This document shows positions 15,334-23,236 of a stretch of DNA of 64,000 bases, piece after piece. This DNA is from Chroococcopsis sp964623815 (GTDB lineage: Bacteria > Cyanobacteriota > Cyanobacteriia > Cyanobacteriales > Microcystaceae). Within the stretch, counting starts at the first letter, position 1, and every line of letters begins with the position of its first letter. The position numbers and the translations under genes were made by a program. The stretch lies in the NCBI GenBank assembly GCA_964623815.1, contig CAZUVR010000004.1, positions 62,001 through 126,000 of the forward strand. The letters are read 5' to 3'. The notes beneath the pieces are model-generated. The model was not told where the DNA came from. It ran no database searches and saw only the letters and a list, made by a program, of their open reading frames with translations.

Positions 15334-17391
15334 CTACTGCCATTTTTCTTGAGTATTAAAAATGGAAGCATCAGGGAAGCGAGTAGGATTACCGCTCGCA
15401 TCTATTTTCTTCCTCAATTCCATCAATTTTTTATTACCCACTAAGAAATCATCCTCTACTAATTGATAGGGTAGGACGTTATTATCGAGGGCGAATGAAG
15501 CGGTAATTCCAGCCGCCGCTCCCGATGACCATTCAAAAGAATGGACGCGATAGGCTGCAGCAGCGATGTGACTGACGGCGATACTTTTGCCTGCTACCAG
15601 TAAATTATCGATTTTTTGAGGGATTATGGCTCTCAAGGGGATTTCAAACGGGTAAGCTTTACCCTGTCCCTGTCTTTCTCCCGCACGTTCGGTATTGCCA
15701 GGAGTTTCCGGAGGGGAAAGCGTCATACAGGGGTGAAAATCGATCGCATAATGACCGATACCGACAGAATCAGGGTAAATGGTCGATCGCTTTCTCACAA
15801 TAGCCTTATCGGGTGAAACAGTGCCATCTAAGACGGAAAATCCCTCTAGTCCAGATATGGTGGCTATTAAACGCCGGTACATATCGGGGGAAAGATTTTT
15901 ACGATAAAAATCATCCTGGAAATTCTGCCGGGAAATATCCACCTCTGTAATCCTGAAACCATCGGCGAAAGTTAAACTCGGCCGGCCGATGATACGTCTT
16001 CCCTCGCGCATATAAGGATATTTCGATAAACCGTGAGCGGTGCCCATCGGGGAATCGAAACCACTTAAAAACTGCTGATTGGGATGAGGTTTCTTAACAC
16101 CATCACCTAACTGCGAGTCGGTTGTCCCCTTCACCAGCCAGTAATAATAAGCTAGGGCTTTTTCTTCTCCTTTCTCTAGAGCCTCTGTTCTCAATCCTCC
16201 CATCCAACCGCCTGGGGATAATTGCCCACTGGCTTCGAGTTGATCGCGGGAGTAGATAAGATTATCCTTAGATGTCCCTGGGCGGTAATCGTTGCCCCAA
16301 GTCCAATTCTGCATCGAGATGTCACCCGGTACGGCTTCAGTGAAATTTATACCGCCGAAACTCGTAGGTTTTCCAGGCTCTGGACTCCAAATCCTCCGGT
16401 AAGTAAATACTAAATCGAAATCGGCAAGACGCGGTAATTCATAGCTGAAATAGGGCGCGTATTCGTCATAGAATTCTGGTTCCGTCTGCGGTTGCGGGTC
16501 TTTTGTCTCTTTCATGGCGAAAGTGTAGGTGAAACCCTGGGTACAGTAAGGATCTGCTCTCAGGCTCGATGAAGAGGGTTCGAGATGACTGCGAGGATCG
16601 ATACCTAAATTATAGGGAACGTCCGCAAGTCCGATTAGTTCCCCCGTCTCCGTCGCTTCTATCACGTACCAATCGGCGAGGTTATTACTGCCCTTATTTT
16701 TGGGAACGAAACGGACGATCGATTTATCTAAACGTTGAGAGTTTTCGTAACGGTAAGCATCTTCTATTATTTTAGATAGGGGTTCAGTGTTTAACGGCGG
16801 TGTGCCTTTAGCCGCGCTATGTTGGATGGCGATGACGTTGGTAATCTTTAAACCACTGCCCCGATTCGGTAAGCTTTCGATATTCAAATCTTTAACTACC
16901 GTATTGGGAAACCATTTAAGTTGTCCGTTTCCTTTTTTGGCTGCGTCTTGTAATTGTTGAAAGAGTAGCTTATGACCATCGTAGGGCATGAAACAGGAAG
17001 CGCTAACCCAACATTCTCCAGGGTTAAGTTTTCCGTAGTGTTGTTTAATCCTGTCACGAAATTCTAAGTAACCTTTGGGGAAGAATAATTTCTCTCTCTG
17101 AGTCGGTCGTTCATCTAGTGCTGATGTTCCCTGTGATGATATTTGTCCACCAACCCAATCGGTAATATCAGTTAAACAAACAGTTTTTCCCAATAATAGG
17201 GCTTCATAACTCGCAGCAGCTCCCGCTAATCCTCCACCCACTACCAATATGTCGCACTCTACGGTTTTATCCGGTTGTCTTGGCGGTGCGGCTAAGGTTA
17301 GGGGGGTGACTGCCTGAATTAATATCAAACTGATGGGTAAGGATTTAAGAAAGCGATAGTAATTATTTAATTTAGTTATGAACATTCTCAA
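15334..17391 (-). CDS. FAD-dependent oxidoreductase, exported
   Basis: 685 residues. The N-terminus has basic residues, a hydrophobic core (LPISLILIQAVTPLTL) and an Ala-x-Ala-type end near residue 35 (LAAPP), i.e. a Sec-like signal peptide. The FAD-binding dinucleotide fold follows directly (CDILVVGGGLAGAAAS, Gly52-Gly57), and a C-terminal flavin motif is visible as IDNLLVAGKSIAVSHIAAAAYR. This fits the FAD_oxidored family of poorly characterised large flavoproteins. Export of a flavoprotein through Sec is unusual because cofactors are normally inserted in the cytoplasm; a membrane-anchored form is an alternative. The substrate is unknown and no partner genes adjoin it. Confidence 0.85.
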   Translation of the reverse strand: MRMFITKLNNYYRFLKSLPISLILIQAVTPLTLAAPPRQPDKTVECDILVVGGGLAGAAASYEALLLGKTVCLTDITDWVGGQISSQGTSALDERPTQREKLFFPKGYLEFRDRIKQHYGKLNPGECWVSASCFMPYDGHKLLFQQLQDAAKKGNGQLKWFPNTVVKDLNIESLPNRGSGLKITNVIAIQHSAAKGTPPLNTEPLSKIIEDAYRYENSQRLDKSIVRFVPKNKGSNNLADWYVIEATETGELIGLADVPYNLGIDPRSHLEPSSSSLRADPYCTQGFTYTFAMKETKDPQPQTEPEFYDEYAPYFSYELPRLADFDLVFTYRRIWSPEPGKPTSFGGINFTEAVPGDISMQNWTWGNDYRPGTSKDNLIYSRDQLEASGQLSPGGWMGGLRTEALEKGEEKALAYYYWLVKGTTDSQLGDGVKKPHPNQQFLSGFDSPMGTAHGLSKYPYMREGRRIIGRPSLTFADGFRITEVDISRQNFQDDFYRKNLSPDMYRRLIATISGLEGFSVLDGTVSPDKAIVRKRSTIYPDSVGIGHYAIDFHPCMTLSPPETPGNTERAGERQGQGKAYPFEIPLRAIIPQKIDNLLVAGKSIAVSHIAAAAYRVHSFEWSSGAAAGITASFALDNNVLPYQLVEDDFLVGNKKLMELRKKIDASGNPTRFPDASIFNTQEKWQ

Positions 17392-17488
17392 CCGTTATCA
17401 AGCTCTACTTACTGTATAGATTGCTTTGGTTTATTCGCGGTTCCTCGCCCTGCTAATATAGCTACAGCATGACGTTTTGAAGTATATT

Positions 17489-17713
17489 ATGACACAATTT
17501 CCCTATGACGACTTTATCAAGCAGTACATACTGGAAATATTAAAAAATAAAGGTTTAGCTACTCCGAGTCAAAAAATACACCCTGAAGTTAAGGACATAG
17601 ATGTCTGGTTTATTGCTAATGAAGCAGTATCGACTACTAGCGAGAATCTATATCTATTAGATAAATTAACTCGGGAGCATCCCATTTCTGCAATTAAAAG
17701 CCTAATAGCTTAG
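17489..17713 (+). CDS. Short hypothetical protein resembling the N-terminus of Rpn/DUF4351-type proteins
   Basis: 74 residues from ATG 17489 (MTQFPYDDFIKQYILEIL); an ATG 12 bp upstream is also in frame. The start pattern M-T-x-F-P-[YH]-D-x-F-I-K and the later HPEVKDIDVWFIANE match the beginning of cyanobacterial RpnC/DUF4351-type transposase-like nuclease proteins, which normally run to 200-300 residues. This copy stops early, so it is either a truncated remnant or a short domestic version. It ends 3 bp before the convergent acetyltransferase gene. Confidence 0.5.
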   Translation: MTQFPYDDFIKQYILEILKNKGLATPSQKIHPEVKDIDVWFIANEAVSTTSENLYLLDKLTREHPISAIKSLIA

Positions 17714-17716
17714 GAT

Positions 17717-18169
17717 TTACGTAACGATCCTACAGATGCGCCACTCCTCCAACACATCAGCACCCATAGATTTATAAAAATCGATCGCGCTCACATTCCA
17801 ATCCAGAACACTCCACTCCAAACGCCCCGCGCCTCTCTCCTTCCCCAAATTTATCAAATAACTCAATAACCCCTTACCTATCCCCCGGCGGCGATACTCC
17901 GGTAACACGAATAAATCCTCTAAATAAATACCGGGCTTGGTTAAAAAAGTAGAGTAATTGGGAAAAAACAGAGCGAAACCCACTACTTTATTATTGGTTT
18001 CCGCTACTATAGCCTCGATAAATCTCCTCTCACCGAATAAATGCTCCCGCAAACTTTCGGCATTTCCCTTCACTAAATGGGTCAATTTTTCATATTCTGC
18101 TAAAGCCTCAATCAAACCGAAAATCGACTCGGTATCATCTTCTCGGGCTGGTCTAATTTGATAGGTCAT
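17717..18169 (-). CDS. GNAT family N-acetyltransferase
   Basis: 150 residues covering one GNAT domain. The acetyl-CoA motif A is EYRRRGIGKGLLSYLINLGKERG (R/Q-x-x-G-x-G), preceded by GIYLEDLFVLP and followed by RLEWSVLDWNVSAIDFYKSMGA, the motif B pattern of the spermidine/spermine (SSAT-like) and amino-acid acetyltransferases. The acceptor is not known. It lies just downstream of rpiA on the same strand (53 bp) but a terminator-like hairpin sits between them. Confidence 0.92.
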   Translation of the reverse strand: MTYQIRPAREDDTESIFGLIEALAEYEKLTHLVKGNAESLREHLFGERRFIEAIVAETNNKVVGFALFFPNYSTFLTKPGIYLEDLFVLPEYRRRGIGKGLLSYLINLGKERGAGRLEWSVLDWNVSAIDFYKSMGADVLEEWRICRIVT

Positions 18170-18176
18170 ATACTTA

Positions 18177-18206
18177 CAAAAAAGACAAGAAAGAATTCTC
18201 TCTTGC
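18177..18206 (-). terminator. Probable rho-independent terminator after rpiA
   Basis: On the minus strand GGCAAGAGAGAATTCTTTCTTGTC folds into a nearly perfect hairpin (arms CAAGAGAGAA and TTCTTTCTTG with one G-T pair and a very tight loop), followed directly by TTTTTT. It lies 17-46 bp after the rpiA stop. Confidence 0.6.
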
Positions 18207-18222
18207 CTTGATGGTTTAATTT

Positions 18223-18942
18223 TTAACTAATCTCGCGCACGTTGGGTTTACCGTCGATTATTTCACCTACGAGAATAATATCGGCAACACCTACGAATAA
18301 ACCGTTTTCTAATACACCAGGAATATTATTGATGGTAGACTCCAATCCGGCGGGATCATCGATCGAATCGAACTTGACATCTATTACCAAATTACCCTGA
18401 TCCGTCACTACTGGGCCGGCTTTCCTCACTCCCATACGTAACTCTGGTTTACCGCCTAGTTTTTCTAATTGATTCATCACTGGAGTTACCGCCATAGGAA
18501 TTACTTCTACGGGTAATAAAAAAGTCGAGCCTAACCTATCGACTATTTTATTAGCGTCCACAACGACGATAAATATGTCGGCTAGACAATCGACAATTTT
18601 TTCGCGGGTATGGGCCGCGCCCCCACCTTTGATGAGATTTTTGTTAGGATCTACTTCATCCGCACCGTCGATCGCTATATCGATCTTATCGATCGCGTCT
18701 AGGTTTGTTAAAGGGATACCGTATTTCTTCGCCAATACCTCGGCTTGAAAAGAAGTAGGCACACCGACAACGTTTTTGATCTCACCATTTTTCAGCCTTT
18801 GTCCAATATACTCGATTGCATAAGCTGTGGTCGATCCGGTCCCCAATCCTACTACCGTATCCGATTGAACCCTCGCTGCCGCGGCCTTCCCTACTTCCTG
18901 CTTCATCAGCACTACTGGATCGTTTGCTTGTACCATCGTCAC
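18223..18942 (-). CDS. rpiA: Ribose-5-phosphate isomerase A
   Basis: 239 residues, full family length. Signature segments are VVGLGTGSTTAYAIEYIG (phosphate loop), DIAIDGADEVDPNKNLIKGGGAAHTREKIV (active-site Asp and Lys) and GVRKAGPVVTDQGNLVIDVKF. It interconverts ribose-5-phosphate and ribulose-5-phosphate, a step of both the Calvin-Benson cycle and the oxidative pentose phosphate pathway. The start MTMVQANDPVVLMKQEVG is plausible; a second Met two residues later is equally possible. Confidence 0.96.
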   Translation of the reverse strand: MTMVQANDPVVLMKQEVGKAAAARVQSDTVVGLGTGSTTAYAIEYIGQRLKNGEIKNVVGVPTSFQAEVLAKKYGIPLTNLDAIDKIDIAIDGADEVDPNKNLIKGGGAAHTREKIVDCLADIFIVVVDANKIVDRLGSTFLLPVEVIPMAVTPVMNQLEKLGGKPELRMGVRKAGPVVTDQGNLVIDVKFDSIDDPAGLESTINNIPGVLENGLFVGVADIILVGEIIDGKPNVREIS

Positions 18943-19015
18943 TGCTCCTTCTCGATGTGCTTTTTCCAGTCTTAGTTATCAACGATCTCAGCCCAAATGT
19001 CAACAAATGTTAACT

Positions 19016-19555
19016 CTAGTTAGCAGTTTGCGCGGCTAATCTTTCTTTTAACTCTGCTAACTGTGCTGCCCATCTGGGATCGGGTTGTAGTGCCTCGCCA
19101 TCTCCGCTAGATTTATAGGTGGTGCTGGTACCGCCAGAAGAGCCGGAGCCTTTACGTTTTTTATCTCTTCTCTCTCCCGATGCTTTTTTGGGTGTGCCGG
19201 CGGCTCTCGGTGTCGGTTTCTCAACTTTTTCCGGTTTTTCCGTCGCTACGGTTTCGCCGCCTTCTTCCCCTTCTATATCTCCATCTTCCTTACCTTTGCC
19301 TTTAGTGCGCGGTAGGGCTTTCTCAATTTTGATAGGGGAATCCATGAAGTTTTGACCGTTATATTTCTCGATGAATTGATCCGCTAATTCATCCGTTGGC
19401 ACGGTCACGAAAGCGAAACCCCGACATTTACCGGTTTTTCTATCTTTGATGACTTTGGTGGTCACGGAATCGCCCAATTCTACAAACATATCTTGTAGGG
19501 ATTGGCGTTCGATCGATTCTTTCGGTAAATTACCCACGTATAAACGAACAGACAT
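19016..19555 (-). CDS. RRM-type RNA-binding protein (Rbp)
   Basis: 179 residues. One RNA recognition motif spans residues 1-85, with RNP2 as RLYVGNLP (4-11) and RNP1 as KCRGFAFVTV (43-52). The rest is a low-complexity tail of Glu/Gly/Lys, then Gly/Ser, ending in a short helix (PRWAAQLAELKERLAAQ). Cyanobacterial Rbp proteins bind RNA and are often cold-induced or direct mRNA to thylakoids; this longer, charged-tail form is the less common type. A strong AGGAGG ribosome site (complement of 19564-19569) precedes the ATG, and there is a long AT-rich upstream region. Confidence 0.93.
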   Translation of the reverse strand: MSVRLYVGNLPKESIERQSLQDMFVELGDSVTTKVIKDRKTGKCRGFAFVTVPTDELADQFIEKYNGQNFMDSPIKIEKALPRTKGKGKEDGDIEGEEGGETVATEKPEKVEKPTPRAAGTPKKASGERRDKKRKGSGSSGGTSTTYKSSGDGEALQPDPRWAAQLAELKERLAAQTAN

Positions 19556-20122
19556 ATTAAATACCTCCTGGTACTGATTTTGGTAAAAACTTTTCTAACA
19601 TCTGGGCTGTGACCCGCTTTAACTTTACATTTAGCCGAGCTAATTCATTTATTAGCCGGAGATATATCATCTCATATCCCTTTCCAGTTTTTCTCTTTTC
19701 GGCTTTGGACGGCAAATCCCTTGTCCTCTTTAACTATACAGTTTCTTTCTCAATTGAGCTTGTCGGCTGTTGATCGGCCTAACCTTACAACATACCTGAC
19801 TTTATGATGCCATATTAGATTATTACAGAATCTTTACATGATTGGTCAACTCCATAATTTTTTTGGGAGTTTTTTGAGTACTTATACTTAAGTGTTCATT
19901 TTGAGCAATTTTTTTTAAGAACTCTTGCTAAATGTGATCTTGTATGCTTCTTTTTTTGTCAAGACCGGGTATTCTAACTGAAGATGGAGCTTAATCTCTC
20001 TTTTGTCAGAAACTTGAGCATAACAGTAGACACTTTGTCAAATGTTTGTTACATTAGTTGAAACAAAAAGGTAAGCAAGATTACTTAACCCAACAATTAC
20101 ACCTGGAAACAGGAGGAACATC
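19556..20122. other. 567-bp intergenic region between divergent rbp and nblA
   Basis: No gene is visible. It holds the upstream regions of two genes of stress-regulated families. Near rbp there is a hairpin (CCGAGCTAAT at 19635-19644 with ATTAGCCGG at 19651-19659, one bulged base) that would lie in an rbp leader. A weak AACTCC/GGAGTT hairpin with T-runs is at 19848-19875. A perfect NtcA box lies at 20071-20084. The length suggests long untranslated leaders or an unseen small RNA. Confidence 0.6.
20071..20084. promoter_or_regulatory. NtcA consensus box upstream of nblA
   Basis: GTAAGCAAGATTAC matches GTA-N8-TAC exactly and ends 38 bp before the nblA ATG. NtcA is known to act at nblA in other cyanobacteria. 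However, the TAN3T element expected 22 bp further would fall on the ribosome site, and it is not there. So this is not a class II activation site for a promoter between it and nblA; it may act from within a leader or be a chance match. Confidence 0.5.
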
Positions 20123-20323
20123 ATGTCTCAACCCATCGAATTATCTTTAGAACAACAGTTCAGCATCCGTTCGTTTGAAACCCAAGTGCAACAGATGAGC
20201 CACGAGCAAGCACAAGATTTTCTCATCAAGTTATACGAGCAGATGATTGTGAGAGAGAATATGTATAAATCCTTCATCAAGCACCAATGGGGCTTGGACG
20301 GAGGCTCTTGGCTATCTCAATAA
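20123..20323 (+). CDS. nblA: Phycobilisome degradation protein NblA
   Basis: 66 residues, the typical NblA size. The pattern ELSLEQQFSIRSFETQVQQMSHEQAQDFLIKLYEQMIVRENMYK is the NblA helix-loop-helix. NblA dimers bind phycobiliproteins and Clp chaperones to trigger phycobilisome breakdown under nitrogen or sulfur starvation. The ribosome site is very strong (CAGGAGGAAC, 20109-20118), fitting rapid induction. A GTAN8TAC box lies upstream. Confidence 0.96.
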   Translation: MSQPIELSLEQQFSIRSFETQVQQMSHEQAQDFLIKLYEQMIVRENMYKSFIKHQWGLDGGSWLSQ

Positions 20324-20460
20324 TCAATCCCGAACTTTTGTGACCTCCTTCTCTAGCTAGGTTCTCGCGGGAAAAGAGCTGGGGTCGTCGGGGGAACTTT
20401 ATCCAAACAAAAGTTAATTTAGTATAGTTGAAGATAGTTAGCTTAAGGTTGGATCTACTT

Positions 20461-21336
20461 ATGTTCGAGCGCGGTCTAGTTTGTACGGATTTTAAAGATG
20501 GATTGTATCGTCTAGCGCAGTTCGTGCCCCAATTAGAGGCAAGCGGGATAAAACAGTTAACGTTTCTCCACTGTATGCCGGCGTGGCAACAAAAAAGTGC
20601 TACAGGGGTAGACACCGAAGCGATCGAGGAAGCGAAAAGCAAATTATCAAAACATCTAGAAAACTCCTCATCATCGATAGATGTTCACATAGAAATCTCT
20701 TCAGCCCGTCCATTAGATGTAATTAATAATTTAATCAGCACCCGTCAGATAGAAGTGGTAATTTTGGGTAACAGCGCTCGTAGTGCCCTAGATGAGAAGT
20801 TATTCGGTAGCGTCAGTGCTAATCTCGCTCCCCATCTTTCTATACCTTTAATGTTGATGCGTCCTCAATTAATCTCAGTTTATACCGAAGAAGAATTAGC
20901 TTTACGCTGTCAACATCTCTGGCGTTCCTTGCTCATACCCTACAACGGTAGTAACGAATCGGCAACTCTAATAGAGAAGGTGAAGAACTCAATTAAAAAT
21001 CACCTGGATGGTTCTTTAAAGCAGTGCATTTTAATCTGGGTAATAGAAGATGTGTCCAGGGATGAAACTGTTATTAAATGCCGTCTCGAAGATGCCCAAG
21101 AAAAATTAAACCTCGTGAAAACCGATTTAGAATCCTTGGGGGTAGAGGTATTTACCGAAATCCTACAGGGTGATTATTATCTGGAAATGGTGGACGCGGC
21201 GATAACTTATGATATTAGTGCCATTGCCACCCTTAACCCCTCTCAACAAAATTGGTTAGAGGGAATAGTTTCTAGTCGGGCTAAAGATTTCGTTAAACAA
21301 TGTTGGTTCCCTTTATTATTCTTCCCACATAAATAA
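20461..21336 (+). CDS. Universal stress protein, tandem UspA domains
   Basis: 291 residues from the ATG at 20461 (MFERGLVCTDFKDGLYRL); the frame stays open to a TTG at 20428, but the Met fits the family start better. The first UspA domain (1-140) ends with VVILGNSARSALDEKLFGSVSANLAPHLSIPLMLMRP, the nucleotide-binding G-x9-G-[ST] region. A second degenerate domain begins at RSLLIPYNGSNESATLIEKV. Such tandem Usp proteins are dimers that bind ATP or act as stress signals. It follows nblA at 137 bp without an obvious terminator. Confidence 0.88.
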   Translation: MFERGLVCTDFKDGLYRLAQFVPQLEASGIKQLTFLHCMPAWQQKSATGVDTEAIEEAKSKLSKHLENSSSSIDVHIEISSARPLDVINNLISTRQIEVVILGNSARSALDEKLFGSVSANLAPHLSIPLMLMRPQLISVYTEEELALRCQHLWRSLLIPYNGSNESATLIEKVKNSIKNHLDGSLKQCILIWVIEDVSRDETVIKCRLEDAQEKLNLVKTDLESLGVEVFTEILQGDYYLEMVDAAITYDISAIATLNPSQQNWLEGIVSSRAKDFVKQCWFPLLFFPHK

Positions 21337-21376
21337 TACTAAAATCTCAGGAGCAAAATTGTTTCCCATATACACC

Positions 21377-23236
21377 CTAACTCGAACCGAGATACCCTCT
21401 AGGCGTAACCATCCAACCCTTATGAATCTGGGTGCTACTATTACCGATCAAAACCACCGTTAGCATATCAATAGGATGGCTTAGCATTTCTCCCAAGTTA
21501 GTTAAGATAATTTTCTCCCCCTCGCGGTATACATTAGTAACGATCGCTACTGGGGTATCTCTATCACGATACTCTAGAAATATATCCCGCGCTCTCACTA
21601 TTTGCTCCCGGCGATTTTGTGAGCGAGGGTTATATAGAGAGACGACAAAATCAGCCATAGCCGCCGCCTGAAGACGCTTCTCGATAGTCGGCCAGGGAGT
21701 CAATAAATCACTGAGGCTAATCGCGCAGAAATCGTGCATCAGAGGTGCGCCGACTCTCGCCGCCGCCGCCTGCATCGCCGTAATACCCGGAAACACTTCC
21801 ACCCCTGGATTATCTCCATCCCATCCCGAGGCTTGTAACTGTTCTAATACTAATCCCCCCATAGCGTAGATGCCACAGTCTCCTGAAGAAATTACCCCTA
21901 CCGTCAAACCCAATCGGGCTAATTCTATCGCCCGCTCAGCCCGTTGTTTTTCAAAAGTTATGGGAGAAGCCTCGATAATTTGCCCAGGGCGCAATAGGGG
22001 TTGAATCAAGTCTATATATAGGCCATAACCGATAATCATATCGGCTTCTGTAAGGGCAGTTTTTGCCGCCGCTGTTATTTGTTCTAATTTACCCGGCCCG
22101 ATACCGATTAGATATAACTCCCCTTTCTTACCTATATATTCTTGCCCCGATTTAGCTACTGCGATCGTTACTTCTTTCCCCTCTATCTGTTTCGTCACCA
22201 GTAATTCATCGCTCCCGGCGGCTAATAGGGCGGCGGCTTCGGCGACGCTACCGGTGCCTACTTCCGACTCTACTACGGGCGAGGGATTGGGTACGGATAA
22301 GGCTTTTAAACTTTCGGCGCTAAAAGTTTTTAACGGCAGATTATGGATTCGACAATACTCTAAAATTCCCGTTTCGTCGCCTTTTATATCTATGGTAGCT
22401 AAACCAGCGATCGATCCTGGTGCTAAATTATGGGTTTGACAAGCTTTCGTAATCGCTTTAGTAATCGTCTCTACCGATGCGCCCCGAATACAACCTATGC
22501 CAACCCATAATACTTGGGGATGCCAATAGATAGAAGGTATATCATCGGGCGCATAGGTTTGATGAGTGATTCTGACTCGGCCGACTCCTCCTCCTTCAAA
22601 GATAAAGCTATGTCCCTCGGGTAATCCTTTCTGCCACAGGGTAGAGCCTGAATCCTGTAATATTTCTATCGGCTCGCGTTTGGCTATCATAGCGCTCACT
22701 TTCGTCCATTTTCCCTCACCCTTGCGCCAGCCGAAGGTGTTGCCGAGAATATCTATACCGGGGAGATTCAAACCGGTTGAGGCACTGGTGATAATTTGAG
22801 TTAATCCTAGTTGATGAGCGATGAGTCGGGTTAATTTTTCGCCGCCGCCCTGATGAGCGCCACAGAGGTCGATCGCGTATTTCCCCTGTAAATCTACTAC
22901 AATTACAGCAGGATCGCTACTTTTATGGGTCAATAGAGGTGCGATCAGACGCACTACTGCCCCCATCGCCAAATCGAATATTAAGGCTCTGTATTTGCCC
23001 CATAATTCGGGTAATATACTTTTATCTACGGGATAAAAATCGATGTTTTGCTCTTGACAAAAAGATATAAGTATGCTACCACTATTGGGAGTGATAACGG
23101 CGAGGGGTTGATAAGAATCGAAAAGAGTCAAAATAGATGAATTAGTAACACGTACTTTACCCAGTATAGAAGTTATGAGCCTTGTCGAATCGATCGTCGT
23201 TACCGCAGCCGAAATGAGGGAGATAGAAGAAAGCAT
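21377..23236 (-). CDS. cobJ: Fused cobalamin biosynthesis protein CbiG / precorrin-3B C17-methyltransferase CobJ
   Basis: 619 residues. The first about 340 residues are CbiG: FDLAMGAVVRLIAPLL, VVDLQGKYAIDLCGAHQGGGEKLT and the C-terminal IYWHPQVLWVGIGCIRGASVETITKAI. From residue about 370 comes a complete CobJ SAM methyltransferase: LYLIGIGPGKLEQITAAA, GDCGIYAMGG, VFPGITAMQAAAARVGAPL. The fusion carries out ring contraction and C17 methylation on the corrin path, as in other cyanobacteria. The ATG at 23236 overlaps the divergent nnr start by 62 bp; a TTG at 23131 just before the conserved YQPLAVITP would remove the overlap, so the start is uncertain. Confidence 0.93.
   Translation of the reverse strand: MLSSISLISAAVTTIDSTRLITSILGKVRVTNSSILTLFDSYQPLAVITPNSGSILISFCQEQNIDFYPVDKSILPELWGKYRALIFDLAMGAVVRLIAPLLTHKSSDPAVIVVDLQGKYAIDLCGAHQGGGEKLTRLIAHQLGLTQIITSASTGLNLPGIDILGNTFGWRKGEGKWTKVSAMIAKREPIEILQDSGSTLWQKGLPEGHSFIFEGGGVGRVRITHQTYAPDDIPSIYWHPQVLWVGIGCIRGASVETITKAITKACQTHNLAPGSIAGLATIDIKGDETGILEYCRIHNLPLKTFSAESLKALSVPNPSPVVESEVGTGSVAEAAALLAAGSDELLVTKQIEGKEVTIAVAKSGQEYIGKKGELYLIGIGPGKLEQITAAAKTALTEADMIIGYGLYIDLIQPLLRPGQIIEASPITFEKQRAERAIELARLGLTVGVISSGDCGIYAMGGLVLEQLQASGWDGDNPGVEVFPGITAMQAAAARVGAPLMHDFCAISLSDLLTPWPTIEKRLQAAAMADFVVSLYNPRSQNRREQIVRARDIFLEYRDRDTPVAIVTNVYREGEKIILTNLGEMLSHPIDMLTVVLIGNSSTQIHKGWMVTPRGYLGSS

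Noticed and set aside
19119..19355. Pro/Ser-rich frame opposite rbp
   Set aside because: It mirrors the low-complexity tail of the RRM protein gene and is not an independent gene.
20026..20039. Second NtcA-like box (GTAGACACTTTGTC) upstream of nblA
   Set aside because: The second half-site is GTC rather than TAC and no TAN3T element lies 22 bp downstream.
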